Positions 44,861 to 55,684 of a stretch of DNA of 64,000 nucleotides are shown piece after piece (the stretch's first letter is position 1; every line of letters starts with the position of its first letter). Below the pieces are notes generated by a model. The model ran no database searches. It saw only the letters and a list, made by a program, of their open reading frames with translations, and was not told where the DNA came from. Source of the stretch: Erysipelotrichaceae bacterium (GTDB taxonomy: Bacteria; Bacillota_I; Bacilli_A; Erysipelotrichales; Coprobacillaceae); contig JAJQFG010000005.1 in assembly GCA_021201315.1 (NCBI GenBank), positions 1 through 64,000 on the forward strand, given 5' to 3'. The translations under genes were made by a program, and so were the position numbers.

Positions 44861-45795
44861 ATGGATAAGACACAAATCAATGAAACATTAGAAGAACAAG
44901 AGGTTAAGTCAGAAGAAAAAGAAATTAATCAGCAAGAAGTCAATAGTATCAAAGATTATCTTGCAAGCGATAGCAAGTACTCTAACTATTCTTTGGCAAG
45001 AAAAATGATCGTTGCTAAATGTATCGTTAATGATCAACTTGTTAACAAGAAAAAAAGTGGATACAATGACACTATAGGGTTCTCATTTTCACAATTAGCT
45101 GATTTTATGACTGAGATTAACAAGACATGTAATGAGTTAGGATTGATTGGAAACTTTAAAAGCGATAGAGAAGAAGCAACATTAACAATAATTAACATTG
45201 ACAATGAAGAAGAAAAGGAAGTATTCTACATGCCAATGTGTCAGGTATCAATCCCAAATGCTAATGAGTTGCAATGTATCGGTGCTGCCAAGACTTATGC
45301 AAAACGTTATTTATACATCGATGCATTCGACATTTGTTTGAATGATCAAATCGATAAAGTACAAGGAACATATAATCCAAAAACAGGCGAAGCTTATGAA
45401 AATAGTAAACAACAATATATGAACAATAATAGTAATAATACGAATTTGGCTACTGAAAAGCAAGTTAAATACTTAAAAGATCTTTTTAAAGAAATCAAAG
45501 AATCAAAAATTGAAGAGAATATAAAACAAGCTACAGCAGCTTGTAAAGTATTAAATCTTAACAATCTAAAAGAATTTGAATCTCTTACTAAAGATCAAGC
45601 TAAAAATCTTATTAGTGAATTGAAAAAATCAATGAGCTTTCAAAATTACGTATTAATCATAATGATAACAATACTTTTGAAAGCACAAAAGCCAGCGATA
45701 GTAGCAACGATGCCACACTAACTGATACTTATGATGATGACTTCAATCCAGCTGACGTTGTGTGGATGACTGAGGGTACTTATTATAATAATTAG
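44861..45795 (+). CDS. ERF-family ssDNA annealing protein, C-terminus frameshifted
   Basis: The first frame gives 286 aa ending at 45721. ERF core: GFSFSQLADFMTEINK near residue 70 and GAAKTYAKRYLYIDAFDI near 145-165, then an Asn-rich linker and a helical domain. After ELKK at A6 (45625 region) the frame becomes implausible, while the -1 frame continues as INELSKLRINHNDN and ends in an acidic tail (DDDFNPADVVWMTEG) with a stop at 45793-45795. So the original product is about 310 aa; one A was lost or slippage restores it. Role: homologous annealing in the element's replication or repair. GGAGG precedes the start. Confidence 0.78.
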
Positions 45796-45833
45796 TGAAG
45801 CTAACAACCAAAATTTTAGTGTAGACATTAATC

Positions 45834-45860
45834 GAAGATAGCGATAGTTATCTTCTTTTA
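45834..45860 (+). terminator. Terminator after the ERF gene
   Basis: GAAGATA/TATCTTC stem then TTTTAT, 39 nt past the restored stop codon, which supports the longer reading. Confidence 0.7.
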
Positions 45861-48212
45861 TTATACTTTAATACTAACATTTACATTATATACGATGTAT
45901 CTAGCGTGTACACCATTGTCGTAATTGTTACCTAACGCCATGAAATACTATCTATCTATGTATGTTGTTTACATGTTTTATTTTTATTAGTACACATTAA
46001 AGTATGTATCATAGTATAACGAGCACAAAACACTTCTTTAGATGCATTATATAAAGCATTTTTGTGATTATTATTAGATATCTAATCTACTATGATCTTG
46101 TAATGGTTTAATTACGATTATGGAATATAATATACGCCATTGGATTAATGCTTTGTCATAAATATATTTATAGTGTATGATTTATGAATAGCTATGCATA
46201 TTAATATTATTGATAAAATGCTAATCATACTAATCGTTGGCAATTACTTAAACTATAGTATACTCAATTGATTACATTGTTATATATGTATATAGCATCG
46301 TGAGAGTTAATACTATTGATGCAAGTAAATAACATTACTAGTACACATTAGCTTATATTGCATACAATGACTCCATTGCTTTTATCACATTTAATGCATT
46401 TAACAACGCTAATGTAGAAAGCACGCTTTATATGGATTTATCCCAATTAATAAGCACTTACAATTGTTGCTAATAATAAAGACTTACTACTTAACATAAT
46501 ACTAATTAAAGTAATCGAACGTATTAGTCATTGTATATCTGGTTAAAATATTGCAAATGGATTTGTTGAATATATTAACAAGTAGCTTCAACGTTATAGA
46601 AAAATAACATTAATAAACTATTTAATACTGGACTACGAAGCTTTGGATGATGTATTTTTAAATGACCTAAACTCGCAAGATTAACATTGCATTGCAATCT
46701 AGATATTTTTAATTAATATAGCTATTTGTTTAAATCATACATATCCTATTAAATAGCAATTAACATCTATACTATCGTTAATATGATTATTGTCCCATTG
46801 ATAACAAATATAACATAATTATCAATGATAGAATTACAACTATGGATATTAACAAAGCAATGGATTTCTTGCTAACATTGTAAGATGTTTAATGGATTAA
46901 TCACGAGTCTCATATAGTATATAAAATGTCATAAGACGTAGTAGTTTTTATCAATGTAAAATATTCATTAATATAAATATTCAATCTATTACATTAAATG
47001 TAATAAATGCTTTAGTTGTTACAATCAAAGATACGTAATTATTGCATTTTTACTATTGTCATATACATCAGCAAAGACCTATGGATACTATAAAATCAAT
47101 TATTGCAACGCTTGATAGAATTTATGTGAGTGTACATTGTATAAAGGCACTATGAACATAAAGCACTTCTCTGAATTATATATGCTATTCATCGATAATT
47201 ATATAAACCATAGTATATACGATTGATTATATTGTATATGTTATATATATTTATCATCGTTAGAGCTGATAATTAATAGTGCACAAATTAATGCAACATC
47301 AAAAATCATCATTTTACATTGCTGTTTACAAGTTATGAAGCATTACAACTTGATAATGCAATATCATTATTGCTTATAAGCATCGATGCAATAGGTTAAT
47401 CTATTAATATAATGTTTATAACCATCGTGATGAAGTACAATTTATGTAAAGAATTTCATAATATAATGAATATTATATCTAATATGCCCATTACGCAAGC
47501 TTGCTCGCTATTCGCTTTGCTAGCTCATCGCTTAATAAAATGTCTTTAGATACCACAATGAGCTACTCACCTTGCTGGTCTCATAGCTCATAGTTAAAGA
47601 GAGTTGATTATGCATTACTCAACAATGAAACCAATAGTTAAATAAAGGACTTATAGGTAGTACAGGTAGTGCAATTAATAAACATTTGGCGAAGCCATTT
47701 TATCAACTAAATCTAAAGGATACCAAGAGTCTTATGTTTTTAGAAAAATCTATAGATAAAGCATACATTTGTAAACATGAAATATATAAACTTACATTAA
47801 AAAATTTATTCACTTGTAATGTATGCTTTAGTGAAACTCATATAATCCCTACATTAGTCAAACAACTCTCAACGATAGCAAGACATCCAATGTTACAAGA
47901 TATATTATTTTATATATATATTTATATATATTTTATTTTGGGTACAAAACTTTCACCCTCGTTGGAGTAATAAATATTTACTAGGGGAGTATAAGTATGA
48001 TATCACCATTATTTGCATAATGCACATTTTAAATTTATCATTTAAGTTGAAACTCCTATTTATTACTATTGCAATATAAGAGATTATCGTGTTTTTAATT
48101 AAAACTATTTTTATAATAGCAATCCATTTATCTAATTTATATTATTACACAATTATACTTTACACTTATTTATACAATTTACTTGCAATTTTAGCAAATA
48201 GTAGAAAATAAA
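45861..48212. other. Gene-poor AT-rich tract with diverged repeats
   Basis: About 2.35 kb with no convincing gene. A 90-bp segment at 46232-46322 recurs diverged at 47189-47283 (shared ATAGTATA, ATTGATTA, TTATATAT, CATCGT, AGAG in order), and AGTACACATTA recurs near 45990 and 46338. A degenerate GCTAGCTCAT box lies near 47508. It looks like decayed duplicated DNA or a large regulatory or origin region. Confidence 0.5.
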
Positions 48213-48217
48213 AAAGA

Positions 48218-48252
48218 CTCTATTGGGAAGCTTTAAAAGCTTCCCAATAGAG
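48218..48252 (-). terminator. Strong terminator after the 136-aa gene
   Basis: 17-bp perfect arms (CTCTATTGGGAAGCTTT and its complement) then a T run on the minus strand. Confidence 0.9.
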
Positions 48253-48265
48253 ACATTTCTTTACA

Positions 48266-48676
48266 TTAGATGCTTTTTCTAAGATAGCAAACTAAAACAT
48301 CTAGAATTCTAGATACATCATCAATAGCGATCGATTCAGAGAAAGCTAAATAAATAACAACACGACGTAAGTATTCAACGCTCATATCATCATCCACATC
48401 ATCAATTAAACATTTAATTCTGTAAGCAATAAAATCTAAAATTGAATCATAGTTAGGATCCGGATTGTTTTCACAGTCACTAAATTGATTAGCTATATAA
48501 CACCAGTCATCATAGCAAACTTTTGATTCATCCATCGCATAGAGCATTTGTACAATTGCGTTACACATACTCATCTTTACATCATTCTTATCATACATAC
48601 TTAATTGTTTGACATCAATTTTTTCGATTGCTTCATTAACTTTTTCAATATTTTGGTTTACTTTATTATTCTTCAT
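48266..48676 (-). CDS. Hypothetical protein, 136 aa, near the right end of the element
   Basis: Not recognised. Acidic, helical, Cys-containing (CYDDWCYIANQFSDCEN) with an Asp-rich DDVDDDMS stretch. AAAAGGAGG precedes the ATG and a strong terminator follows, so it is a real gene. It could also receive transcription entering from the chromosomal EIIB promoter at 49262-49290. Confidence 0.65.
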   Translation of the reverse strand: MKNNKVNQNIEKVNEAIEKIDVKQLSMYDKNDVKMSMCNAIVQMLYAMDESKVCYDDWCYIANQFSDCENNPDPNYDSILDFIAYRIKCLIDDVDDDMSVEYLRRVVIYLAFSESIAIDDVSRILDVLVCYLRKSI

Positions 48677-48796
48677 TTCTTGTTCCTCCTTTTCGAATAA
48701 AAAATAATTTTCAACTATAGTAACATTACAAGAATTATTTTTAATGATTACATTTTTGACTAACTAACAATATATTCACTATACATAATCTTTGCA

Positions 48797-48890
48797 CAAA
48801 AAAAGCAATATTTTAAAAGATATATTTACCTCTTAAAAATATTGCTTCTTTTTTACCTGGAAATAAAAAAAGCAATTATAAATTGCCTCG
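48797..48890. other. Two hairpins in the 48677-49193 gap
   Basis: An AGCAATATTTT stem near 48804-48845 with T runs, and GCAATTTATAAATTGC-like arms (GCAATT/AATTGC) near 48872. They could stop transcription crossing the right end. The rest of the gap holds the Int arm sites and attR. Confidence 0.5.
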
Positions 48891-49104
48891 TAAATGCATA
48901 TTTCTAAGTATAGATATATTTTACCGCAGAAGTTTAACACCTTCAAGAACTAAATAAAAAAATTTAACAAAATTTAACAATTTAACAATAATATTAATTT
49001 ATCAGTAAATTTAATTACATAACATAAATATATTAGTAAATATTTCTTTTATGATTAACAAACACATATGGTCATGATGAAAGTGATTAATGTATTTTTA
49101 GAAA

Positions 49105-49123
49105 GGTGTAAAAAGGGTGTAAA
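49105..49123 (+). promoter_or_regulatory. Integrase arm-type sites, right end
   Basis: Two direct GGTGTAAA repeats (49105-49112, 49116-49123), the same octamer in the same orientation as at the left end. Confidence 0.65.
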
Positions 49124-49193
49124 ATCAATAATTACAATGTTAAAAAATATATATTGCCTTGATTTTATCTAATAATTTTAGAATTTAGAATCC

Positions 49194-49233
49194 ATTCCGC
49201 CAGCGCACGCCAACATAATTCTAATCATCTCTC
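49194..49233. repeat. Right attachment site (attR)
   Basis: 38/40 match to 10231-10270. It holds the original start codon of EIIB (49229-49227) with its native GGAGG leader. The reading frame stops after 16 codons, just inside the element. Confidence 0.92.
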
Positions 49234-49261
49234 AATTTCCTCCTTCATTAACCCAAAGAGT

Positions 49262-49290
49262 ATTGTAACACATTCATATAGATTTGTTAA
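49262..49290 (-). promoter_or_regulatory. Original promoter of the EIIB gene, now displaced
   Basis: -35 TTAACA (49290-49285), 17-bp spacer, -10 TACAAT (49267-49262) preceded by TGT. It lies upstream of the native GGAGG and start codon left at attR and now fires into the element. Confidence 0.7.
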
Positions 49291-49476
49291 TAAAAAATTC
49301 ACAAATTAAAAAGTGTTGATTATTACAATGTATTTTAATAATATACAAATATTACAAGAACTGTTTATTATAATGATTTTCACAAATAATATTTCTAAAT
49401 AAATTAATTGATAACAAAATAAAAAACGAGATAAACGCAACCAAATTATGTAAAATCTATGTAAAAAGAACTTTTT

Positions 49477-49941
49477 TCAAAGTTCCTTCTTCATATATAC
49501 AACATCAATCATAGGATTGTGATAATAAGCTTCACATTCCTTAAATCCTAAATGATAATAGAGATGAATAGCTGACGACAAAGGTGTAATAGTATCCAAT
49601 ACTATTTCCTTATAGCCATCCTGTTTTGCGAATATAAGTAATTCATTTACTAACGATTGTCCAATGTCCAAATGTCTGTATTCTTTTAATACATATAATC
49701 TTTTCATTTCACATTGATATTCACTAAAACGATAATAAGCAACACAACCAACAATTTGATTATCAACTTTAGCTGCTAATATACGACCATGAGGATAAAC
49801 ATATTTTTCTTTTAAATCATTCAATTCTTTATCTAAATTTTGAAATGATAAATCTCTATTGAGTTCTTTTGTATAAATAATGATTAATTCCTTAATATCT
49901 TCTAAATAATCACTACCATCAATAATTTCAAATGCTTTCAT
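49477..49941 (-). CDS. GNAT family N-acetyltransferase
   Basis: 154 aa. Acetyl-CoA binding fold: VGCVAYYRFSEYQCEMKRLYVLKEYRHLDIGQSL in parts (the RxxGxG/A loop appears as RHLDIGQ), then EIVLDTITPLSSAIHLYYHLGF. Substrate unknown. It overlaps the DUF4186 gene by 14 nt. Confidence 0.88.
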   Translation of the reverse strand: MKAFEIIDGSDYLEDIKELIIIYTKELNRDLSFQNLDKELNDLKEKYVYPHGRILAAKVDNQIVGCVAYYRFSEYQCEMKRLYVLKEYRHLDIGQSLVNELLIFAKQDGYKEIVLDTITPLSSAIHLYYHLGFKECEAYYHNPMIDVVYMKKEL

Positions 49942-50320
49942 GTTGTTGTAATTCCTTCTTTATCCATTCCATAATAATTCTAACCACAAAATCCTGTTGT
50001 TTTTGATTAAGTTCAACACCTTTTTCAATCTTATGCCACTTATATAAACATCCTCTACAGCAAGTTGCTGTAGCATGTTGAGCAATAAAGACAGGATGAG
50101 ACTTCATTGGTGTTTGTTTACCATCATTGGGTATATAAGCAGGTGCTAATCTTTGGGCAATAAAGTCTCTCGCATGACTTTCTATTGTATCTAATCCTTT
50201 ATCATAACAATACTGTATATCTTTTTCTTTTAAATGAAAGCTACTTCTAAATTTAGATTTAGATAAAGCATTTAATTTATAATCTATTAACTTCTTTCCC
50301 TTTTCATTCATATGCATCAC
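49928..50320 (-). CDS. DUF4186 family protein
   Basis: 130 aa. Strong family pattern: FRSSFHLKEKD, ESHARDFIAQRLAPA, NDGKQTPMKSHPVFIAQHATATCCRGCLYKWH. His and Cys residues (HATATCCRGC) suggest a metal site. Function unknown. Overlaps RsmH by 17 nt; a later start at 50311 is possible. Confidence 0.85.
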   Translation of the reverse strand: MMHMNEKGKKLIDYKLNALSKSKFRSSFHLKEKDIQYCYDKGLDTIESHARDFIAQRLAPAYIPNDGKQTPMKSHPVFIAQHATATCCRGCLYKWHKIEKGVELNQKQQDFVVRIIMEWIKKELQQHESI

Positions 50321-51335
50321 TACTTATAGCCCAACGCATTTTAGTCGATTTTGCGCGAGGATTTGTGTAACATTCCTCTTGAGAAGCACGTATCACTTTA
50401 CGTGATACATCGCTATAAATACCTAAATTTTTCATTTCTTTAAAAGCTTTTTTAACAATTCGATCTTCACCAGAATGAAATGTTAATACAACAACCTTAC
50501 CATGAGGTTTTAATACCAATGGTAATTTATCCATGAGTTGTTCTAAAGCATCAAATTCTTTATTCACCTCAATACGTAACGCCTGAAATACTCTAGCACA
50601 TGATTTTTTGATTTCATCTTTTGGTTGTTTTGATAGGGTTTTTTCAATGATTTTTGTTAGTTGGATCGTGGTTGTTATAGTTGATGATTTATTGTAGGAA
50701 TAGATGTTTCTAGCTATTTCTTTAGCATAGGGTTCATCAGCATTTTCTATAAGTATGGTTTCAATATCATCTACAGATAGTTGTTGTAATAGTTGTGAGG
50801 CTGAGATCCCAGTATTAGGATTTAATCTTAGATCTAATGGTCCTTCTTTTTTATAAGAGAAACCACGTTGTGGGTTATCAATTTGCATCGATGAAACGCC
50901 TAAATCTGCTAAAACAAAATCAAATAATCCAACTTCATTTGATACTTTATCAATATCTTTAAAATTACAATGTATGATACTTAAATAATCTTCATTATAA
51001 CCTTTATCATATAATCTTTGTTTTGTCTTTTCACTTTCAATAGGATCAATATCCAATGCATACAAATGTCCAGTATGATTGAGCTTTTCCAACATCTTTA
51101 ATGTATGACCACCATAACCTAATGTACAATCCAATCCTATTTGTCCTTCTTGTATATCAAAGAACTCTAATATCTCATTCACCATTATAGGAATATGCAT
51201 ACCAACAGGTGTACTACCTTTACTAATAACCTTGTTGATTGTTTCAGGATATTTATCAGGATTTAATTCTTTATATTTTTCATCATATTTCTTAGGATAT
51301 TTTCCTTTGTAACGTTTTCTTCTTTTATGTTCCAT
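50304..51335 (-). CDS. 16S rRNA (cytosine(1402)-N4)-methyltransferase RsmH family
   Basis: 343 aa from the ATG at 51335; an upstream in-frame ATG at 51380 is disfavoured because a TATAAT lies between. Motifs: HIPIMVNEILEFF, DCTLGYGGHTLKML (SAM loop), FDFVLADLGVSSMQID, FSYKKEGPLDLRLN and LTFHSGEDRIVKKAF, all RsmH. A basic N-terminal extension (KRRKRYKGKYPKKYDEKY) marks the second RsmH type seen outside the dcw cluster in some Firmicutes. Methylates C1402 of 16S rRNA or a related target. Confidence 0.9.
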   Translation of the reverse strand: MEHKRRKRYKGKYPKKYDEKYKELNPDKYPETINKVISKGSTPVGMHIPIMVNEILEFFDIQEGQIGLDCTLGYGGHTLKMLEKLNHTGHLYALDIDPIESEKTKQRLYDKGYNEDYLSIIHCNFKDIDKVSNEVGLFDFVLADLGVSSMQIDNPQRGFSYKKEGPLDLRLNPNTGISASQLLQQLSVDDIETILIENADEPYAKEIARNIYSYNKSSTITTTIQLTKIIEKTLSKQPKDEIKKSCARVFQALRIEVNKEFDALEQLMDKLPLVLKPHGKVVVLTFHSGEDRIVKKAFKEMKNLGIYSDVSRKVIRASQEECYTNPRAKSTKMRWAISSDAYE

Positions 51336-51484
51336 TGTCTTCACCGTCATCATTATATCAAAAATATCATACGTAATCACTAAAATTTCACAAGTAATAA
51401 TAGAATACGTAAAAATACGTATAATTATATATCGACATACATGTTAATACGTGTTATAGTTTGATTGTGATAAGGACCTATTAT

Positions 51485-51676
51485 ATGCCAATGAGTTCTA
51501 GAGAAATGTTAAAATTTCTCATCAAAAACGGATTTGTCAAAGTCAGTCAACGTGGTTCACATTTAAAGATGTATAATTCCACAACCAATAGGACAACATT
51601 TATCCCTATGCATAACGGAGATTTGCCTAAAGGTACTGAGAATGCAATCCTAAAGGAAGCTGAGCTTAAAAAATAA
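51485..51676 (+). CDS. hicA: HicA toxin
   Basis: 63 aa from the ATG at 51485; the TTG at 51461 would add an untypical extension. Small dsRBD-like fold: REMLKFLIKNGFVKVSQRGSHLKM with the catalytic His, then TFIPMHNGDLPKGTENAILKEA. HicA cleaves mRNA. Followed by hicB after 39 nt. Confidence 0.9.
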   Translation: MPMSSREMLKFLIKNGFVKVSQRGSHLKMYNSTTNRTTFIPMHNGDLPKGTENAILKEAELKK

Positions 51677-51715
51677 GTCTCTTCCTTTCACAACATTATT
51701 AAGGAGGTTTATAAA

Positions 51716-52110
51716 ATGTTTAAAAAATTAATTTATCCTGCTGTTTTTTTGCAAGAAGATGATGGTATTACAATTACTTTTCCAGATTTAAAAGGATGTA
51801 TTAGCTGTGCTAATACATTTGAAGAAGCTTTTGATATGGGCAAGGAAGCAATGGAACTTTATTTAGAAGATTATGTTAATGATATGTTTAAATCTGCTCC
51901 TACACCTTCTAAACTCAAAGATATTCATTTAGAAAATAATGAATGTATTGCGTTAATCGAATTAAATGTTGATGATTATTTAAAAACACTAGATAATACG
52001 GCTGTAAAAAAACTCTTACTATTCCTGCCTGGCTTAACAAAGCAGCATTAGAGAAGCAATTGAATTTTTCACAAGTTTTAAAAGAAGCTTTAATTGAAAG
52101 GCTAAGCTAG
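51716..52110 (+). pseudogene. hicB: HicB antitoxin, frameshifted at a poly-A run
   Basis: The first frame gives 111 aa to 52051, with a normal HicB N-domain (YPAVFLQEDDGITITFPDLKGC). After VKK, at a run of seven A near 52006-52012, the frame turns into nonsense; the -1 frame restores TLTIPAWLNKAALEKQLNFS and EALIERLS, the expected ribbon-helix-helix tail, ending at 52110. So one A is missing or slippage is used. If real, the antitoxin has lost its DNA-binding domain while HicA is intact. Confidence 0.8.
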
Positions 52111-52138
52111 GATGTTCAGAACAAACATCCTAGTTTTT
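52109..52138. terminator. Terminator between hicB and the TetR gene
   Basis: AGGATGTT/AACATCCT stem with a T run on the plus strand; it lies at the end of the convergent TetR gene. Confidence 0.75.
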
Positions 52139-52738
52139 GTTAACAAAATTATAATAAACTTCTACATAATCATCTGATATATATGGATAAATCAAGTTAT
52201 TTAATACTTGTGATAATCTTATTGATGGAATTTCTTCGTTTGAATAAGGAATATTATCTTGTAACCACGCTGCACATATCGTTATAATAATATATACAAT
52301 TGATTGAATGGATTGATCATTTAAATTATGAAGTACTTCTTCATCTCTTAATGTGCTAAAAATTTTCACATAATAATCAAATAGATCCTTTTGAAATAGC
52401 ATATTTTTATTTGCCAAATTTTTAGAATCCAATGATATTAAATGAATATTCTTATAATAGAACGAATTTTCTACTTCGTTTTTTTCAGCTGTTACAAAAG
52501 TATTTAATAAATGCACTAGTAATTCTTCTTTATGCAAGCCATCTTTATATTCTATGAAATTATTATGTAATTCATCAACTATATGAATGAGTAAGTCTTC
52601 TTTTTGTGGAAAATGATATGTAAGATTTCCTATTGTTGTATTTGCTTCTTTAGCTATTTCTCTTAATGAGACGTTATTATAACCTTTTTCATTAAATAAT
52701 TTTAATGCTGTTTCTTGAATTAATTCCTTTTTACTCAT
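52130..52738 (-). CDS. TetR family regulator
   Basis: 202 aa from the ATG at 52738 after GGAGG. N-terminal HTH: ETALKLFNEKGYNNVSLREIAKEANTTIGNLTYHF in parts. C-terminal ligand-binding domain unassigned. Downstream of the alpha/beta hydrolase in the same direction; the hydrolase promoter has two palindromes this protein may bind. Confidence 0.9.
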   Translation of the reverse strand: MSKKELIQETALKLFNEKGYNNVSLREIAKEANTTIGNLTYHFPQKEDLLIHIVDELHNNFIEYKDGLHKEELLVHLLNTFVTAEKNEVENSFYYKNIHLISLDSKNLANKNMLFQKDLFDYYVKIFSTLRDEEVLHNLNDQSIQSIVYIIITICAAWLQDNIPYSNEEIPSIRLSQVLNNLIYPYISDDYVEVYYNFVNKN

Positions 52739-52813
52739 TATGAATACCTCCAATTTCAACAAAGTAATCATAATAAAAGATTGAAGATATGTCAAATATC
52801 TTCAATCCATTTT

Positions 52814-53950
52814 TTATTTATTAAGCATTCTCTTAACCATCCAATCAGCACCAAAGCAGTTAGCAGAATTCATTTGATCATTAACACAATGTGCATTTCC
52901 TGGATATTCCGCATAATATTTGTCTTCAGAAGAAATCATATTATAAATACGCTTTGCACCTTCAACTCCAATAATTGGATCTTCTTTAGTATGAATAATT
53001 AATGTAGGTACTGTTATATTATGTAATTTATCAGTTACGCACATTTCTGTTGACATTTTTGAACATACTTCTAAATCATCCTGATTGAATTTTAACTTAA
53101 ATCCACCTAAATAGAAATTAGGAATACCCATCCATGGATGCTTTGTTAAATCATCTGTACGATCCGTACCACCTCGTACAACCAAGCCACAAATGTCATC
53201 ATTAAATTCACATGCTGCTTGTGTTGCGAGGAATCCTCCATAGGAAATACCATACAGTGTTATCTTATTACCAATTCTATCGTCTGATTTTACATAATCA
53301 ATAACCGCTTTAACAGCACCAATATAATTTGTTGTATTCAGCCACATTTCTCTAAAATATAAACTCACTCCTTGCCCAGGACCATCAAAAATAATAAAAG
53401 GAACACCTCTTTCATAAAAAGAATAAGCTACTGAAAAGTTTTCTTCTTTAAAGCCAGTTGCACCAGGGATAAAAACAAGAACTGGCGTATCTTTTGGACA
53501 ATTATCAGGAATGCATAAATAGCCTTGCATCGTTTTGCCTTCATAAGGTATTTCTAATACTTCAAAATTTGTTTTTGAATATTGCCATTGTTTCTGGAAA
53601 GTTTCAGGTATTTTTCCATAAATACGAAGTTTTTCTTCAGTAATAGCATCATGAATACCATAATCAGCTACTCTATACATAGCATTAGCACGACCAAAAT
53701 AGATTCCAGCCGTTAACAAGTTTCCTTCCTCTTCCATTTGTTTTGCATATGCAAAACGTCTATCACCAATTTCTTCAGCAACATCTACAAAATCTTCTCT
53801 AAATTCTTCAGGTACAGGTTCAAAGCTTTTACCAACACAAGTACAATCACATTCGGTTCTTTTTGTTAATTCAATAAAATCTTCAACATCCATACCACCA
53901 GAAATCATTCTGCCTGGATTTTGAGCACCAGGTCTACCACGTTTTGTCAT
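52814..53950 (-). CDS. Alpha/beta hydrolase, FrsA/DUF1100-like
   Basis: 378 aa. N-terminal helical region (residues 1-125), then an alpha/beta hydrolase with the nucleophile Ser in GISYGG, an acid in THTKEDPIIG-like LIIHTKEDPI, and His in YPGNAHCVND. Similar to C-C hydrolases such as 2,6-dihydropseudooxynicotine hydrolase and to FrsA esterases. Cys-rich CDCTCVG near residue 35 is unusual. Possible xenobiotic or plant-compound degradation; substrate unknown. Confidence 0.82.
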   Translation of the reverse strand: MTKRGRPGAQNPGRMISGGMDVEDFIELTKRTECDCTCVGKSFEPVPEEFREDFVDVAEEIGDRRFAYAKQMEEEGNLLTAGIYFGRANAMYRVADYGIHDAITEEKLRIYGKIPETFQKQWQYSKTNFEVLEIPYEGKTMQGYLCIPDNCPKDTPVLVFIPGATGFKEENFSVAYSFYERGVPFIIFDGPGQGVSLYFREMWLNTTNYIGAVKAVIDYVKSDDRIGNKITLYGISYGGFLATQAACEFNDDICGLVVRGGTDRTDDLTKHPWMGIPNFYLGGFKLKFNQDDLEVCSKMSTEMCVTDKLHNITVPTLIIHTKEDPIIGVEGAKRIYNMISSEDKYYAEYPGNAHCVNDQMNSANCFGADWMVKRMLNK

Positions 53951-53967
53951 TAAATTTCCTCCTTTTT

Positions 53968-54024
53968 AGTACGTTGTACTGTTTTTTGTATTTATATAGT
54001 ACACCGTACTGTGGATATTGTCAA
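53968..54024 (-). promoter_or_regulatory. Hydrolase promoter with two TetR-type operators
   Basis: -35 TTGACA (54024-54019), 17-bp spacer, -10 TACTAT (54001-53996). Two 13-bp near-palindromes AGTACGTTGTACT (53968-53980) and AGTACGGTGTACT on the minus strand (54010-53998); one overlaps the -10. Repressor binding there would block transcription. Confidence 0.78.
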
Positions 54025-54046
54025 TAATATTTTATATTTTTAAAGC

Positions 54047-54080
54047 AAAAAATGATCAGAATTTAATTCTGATCATTTTT
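54047..54080 (-). terminator. Terminator after the GH1 gene
   Basis: AAATGATCAGAAT/ATTCTGATCATTT stem, then a T run on the minus strand (and A/T tracts on both sides). Confidence 0.8.
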
Positions 54081-54101
54081 ATTCATATTTTTTTATATTT
54101 A

Positions 54102-55577
<1,476 letters not shown>

Positions 55578-55684
55578 TTACCTCCTCTTGAAAGTGTTTT
55601 CATTCACACTTATTATACATCTTTTATGATAAATTGAGTATGAATTTACAATATTTGAAAGTAAAAATTTATGGTTAAAAAATA

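Larger units (their letters stand above)
10231..49233. mobile_element. Integrative mobilizable element, about 39 kb, inserted in a PTS EIIB gene
   Basis: Defined by the att repeats at both ends, a Tn916-type integrase and excisionase just inside the left end, and GGTGTAAA direct repeats near both ends. Contents: DNA-binding/DnaB-like replication protein, type I RM, SUV3-like helicase, MobQ relaxase, VirD4/TraG coupling protein, ArdC proteins, a large surface protein, a second recombinase module with a SipW/TasA-like operon, and an ERF gene. No VirB4/TraE, VirB6 or VirB8 homologue is visible, hence mobilizable rather than conjugative. Confidence 0.9.

Noticed and set aside
47686-47970. 94-aa plus-strand frame (TTG start)
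   Set aside because: No ribosome site, odd composition ending in a Tyr-Ile repeat, in a gene-poor tract; not convincing.
10231-49233. Insertion into a tRNA gene
   Set aside because: The att repeat is coding sequence of PTS EIIB; no tRNA structure is present at either end.
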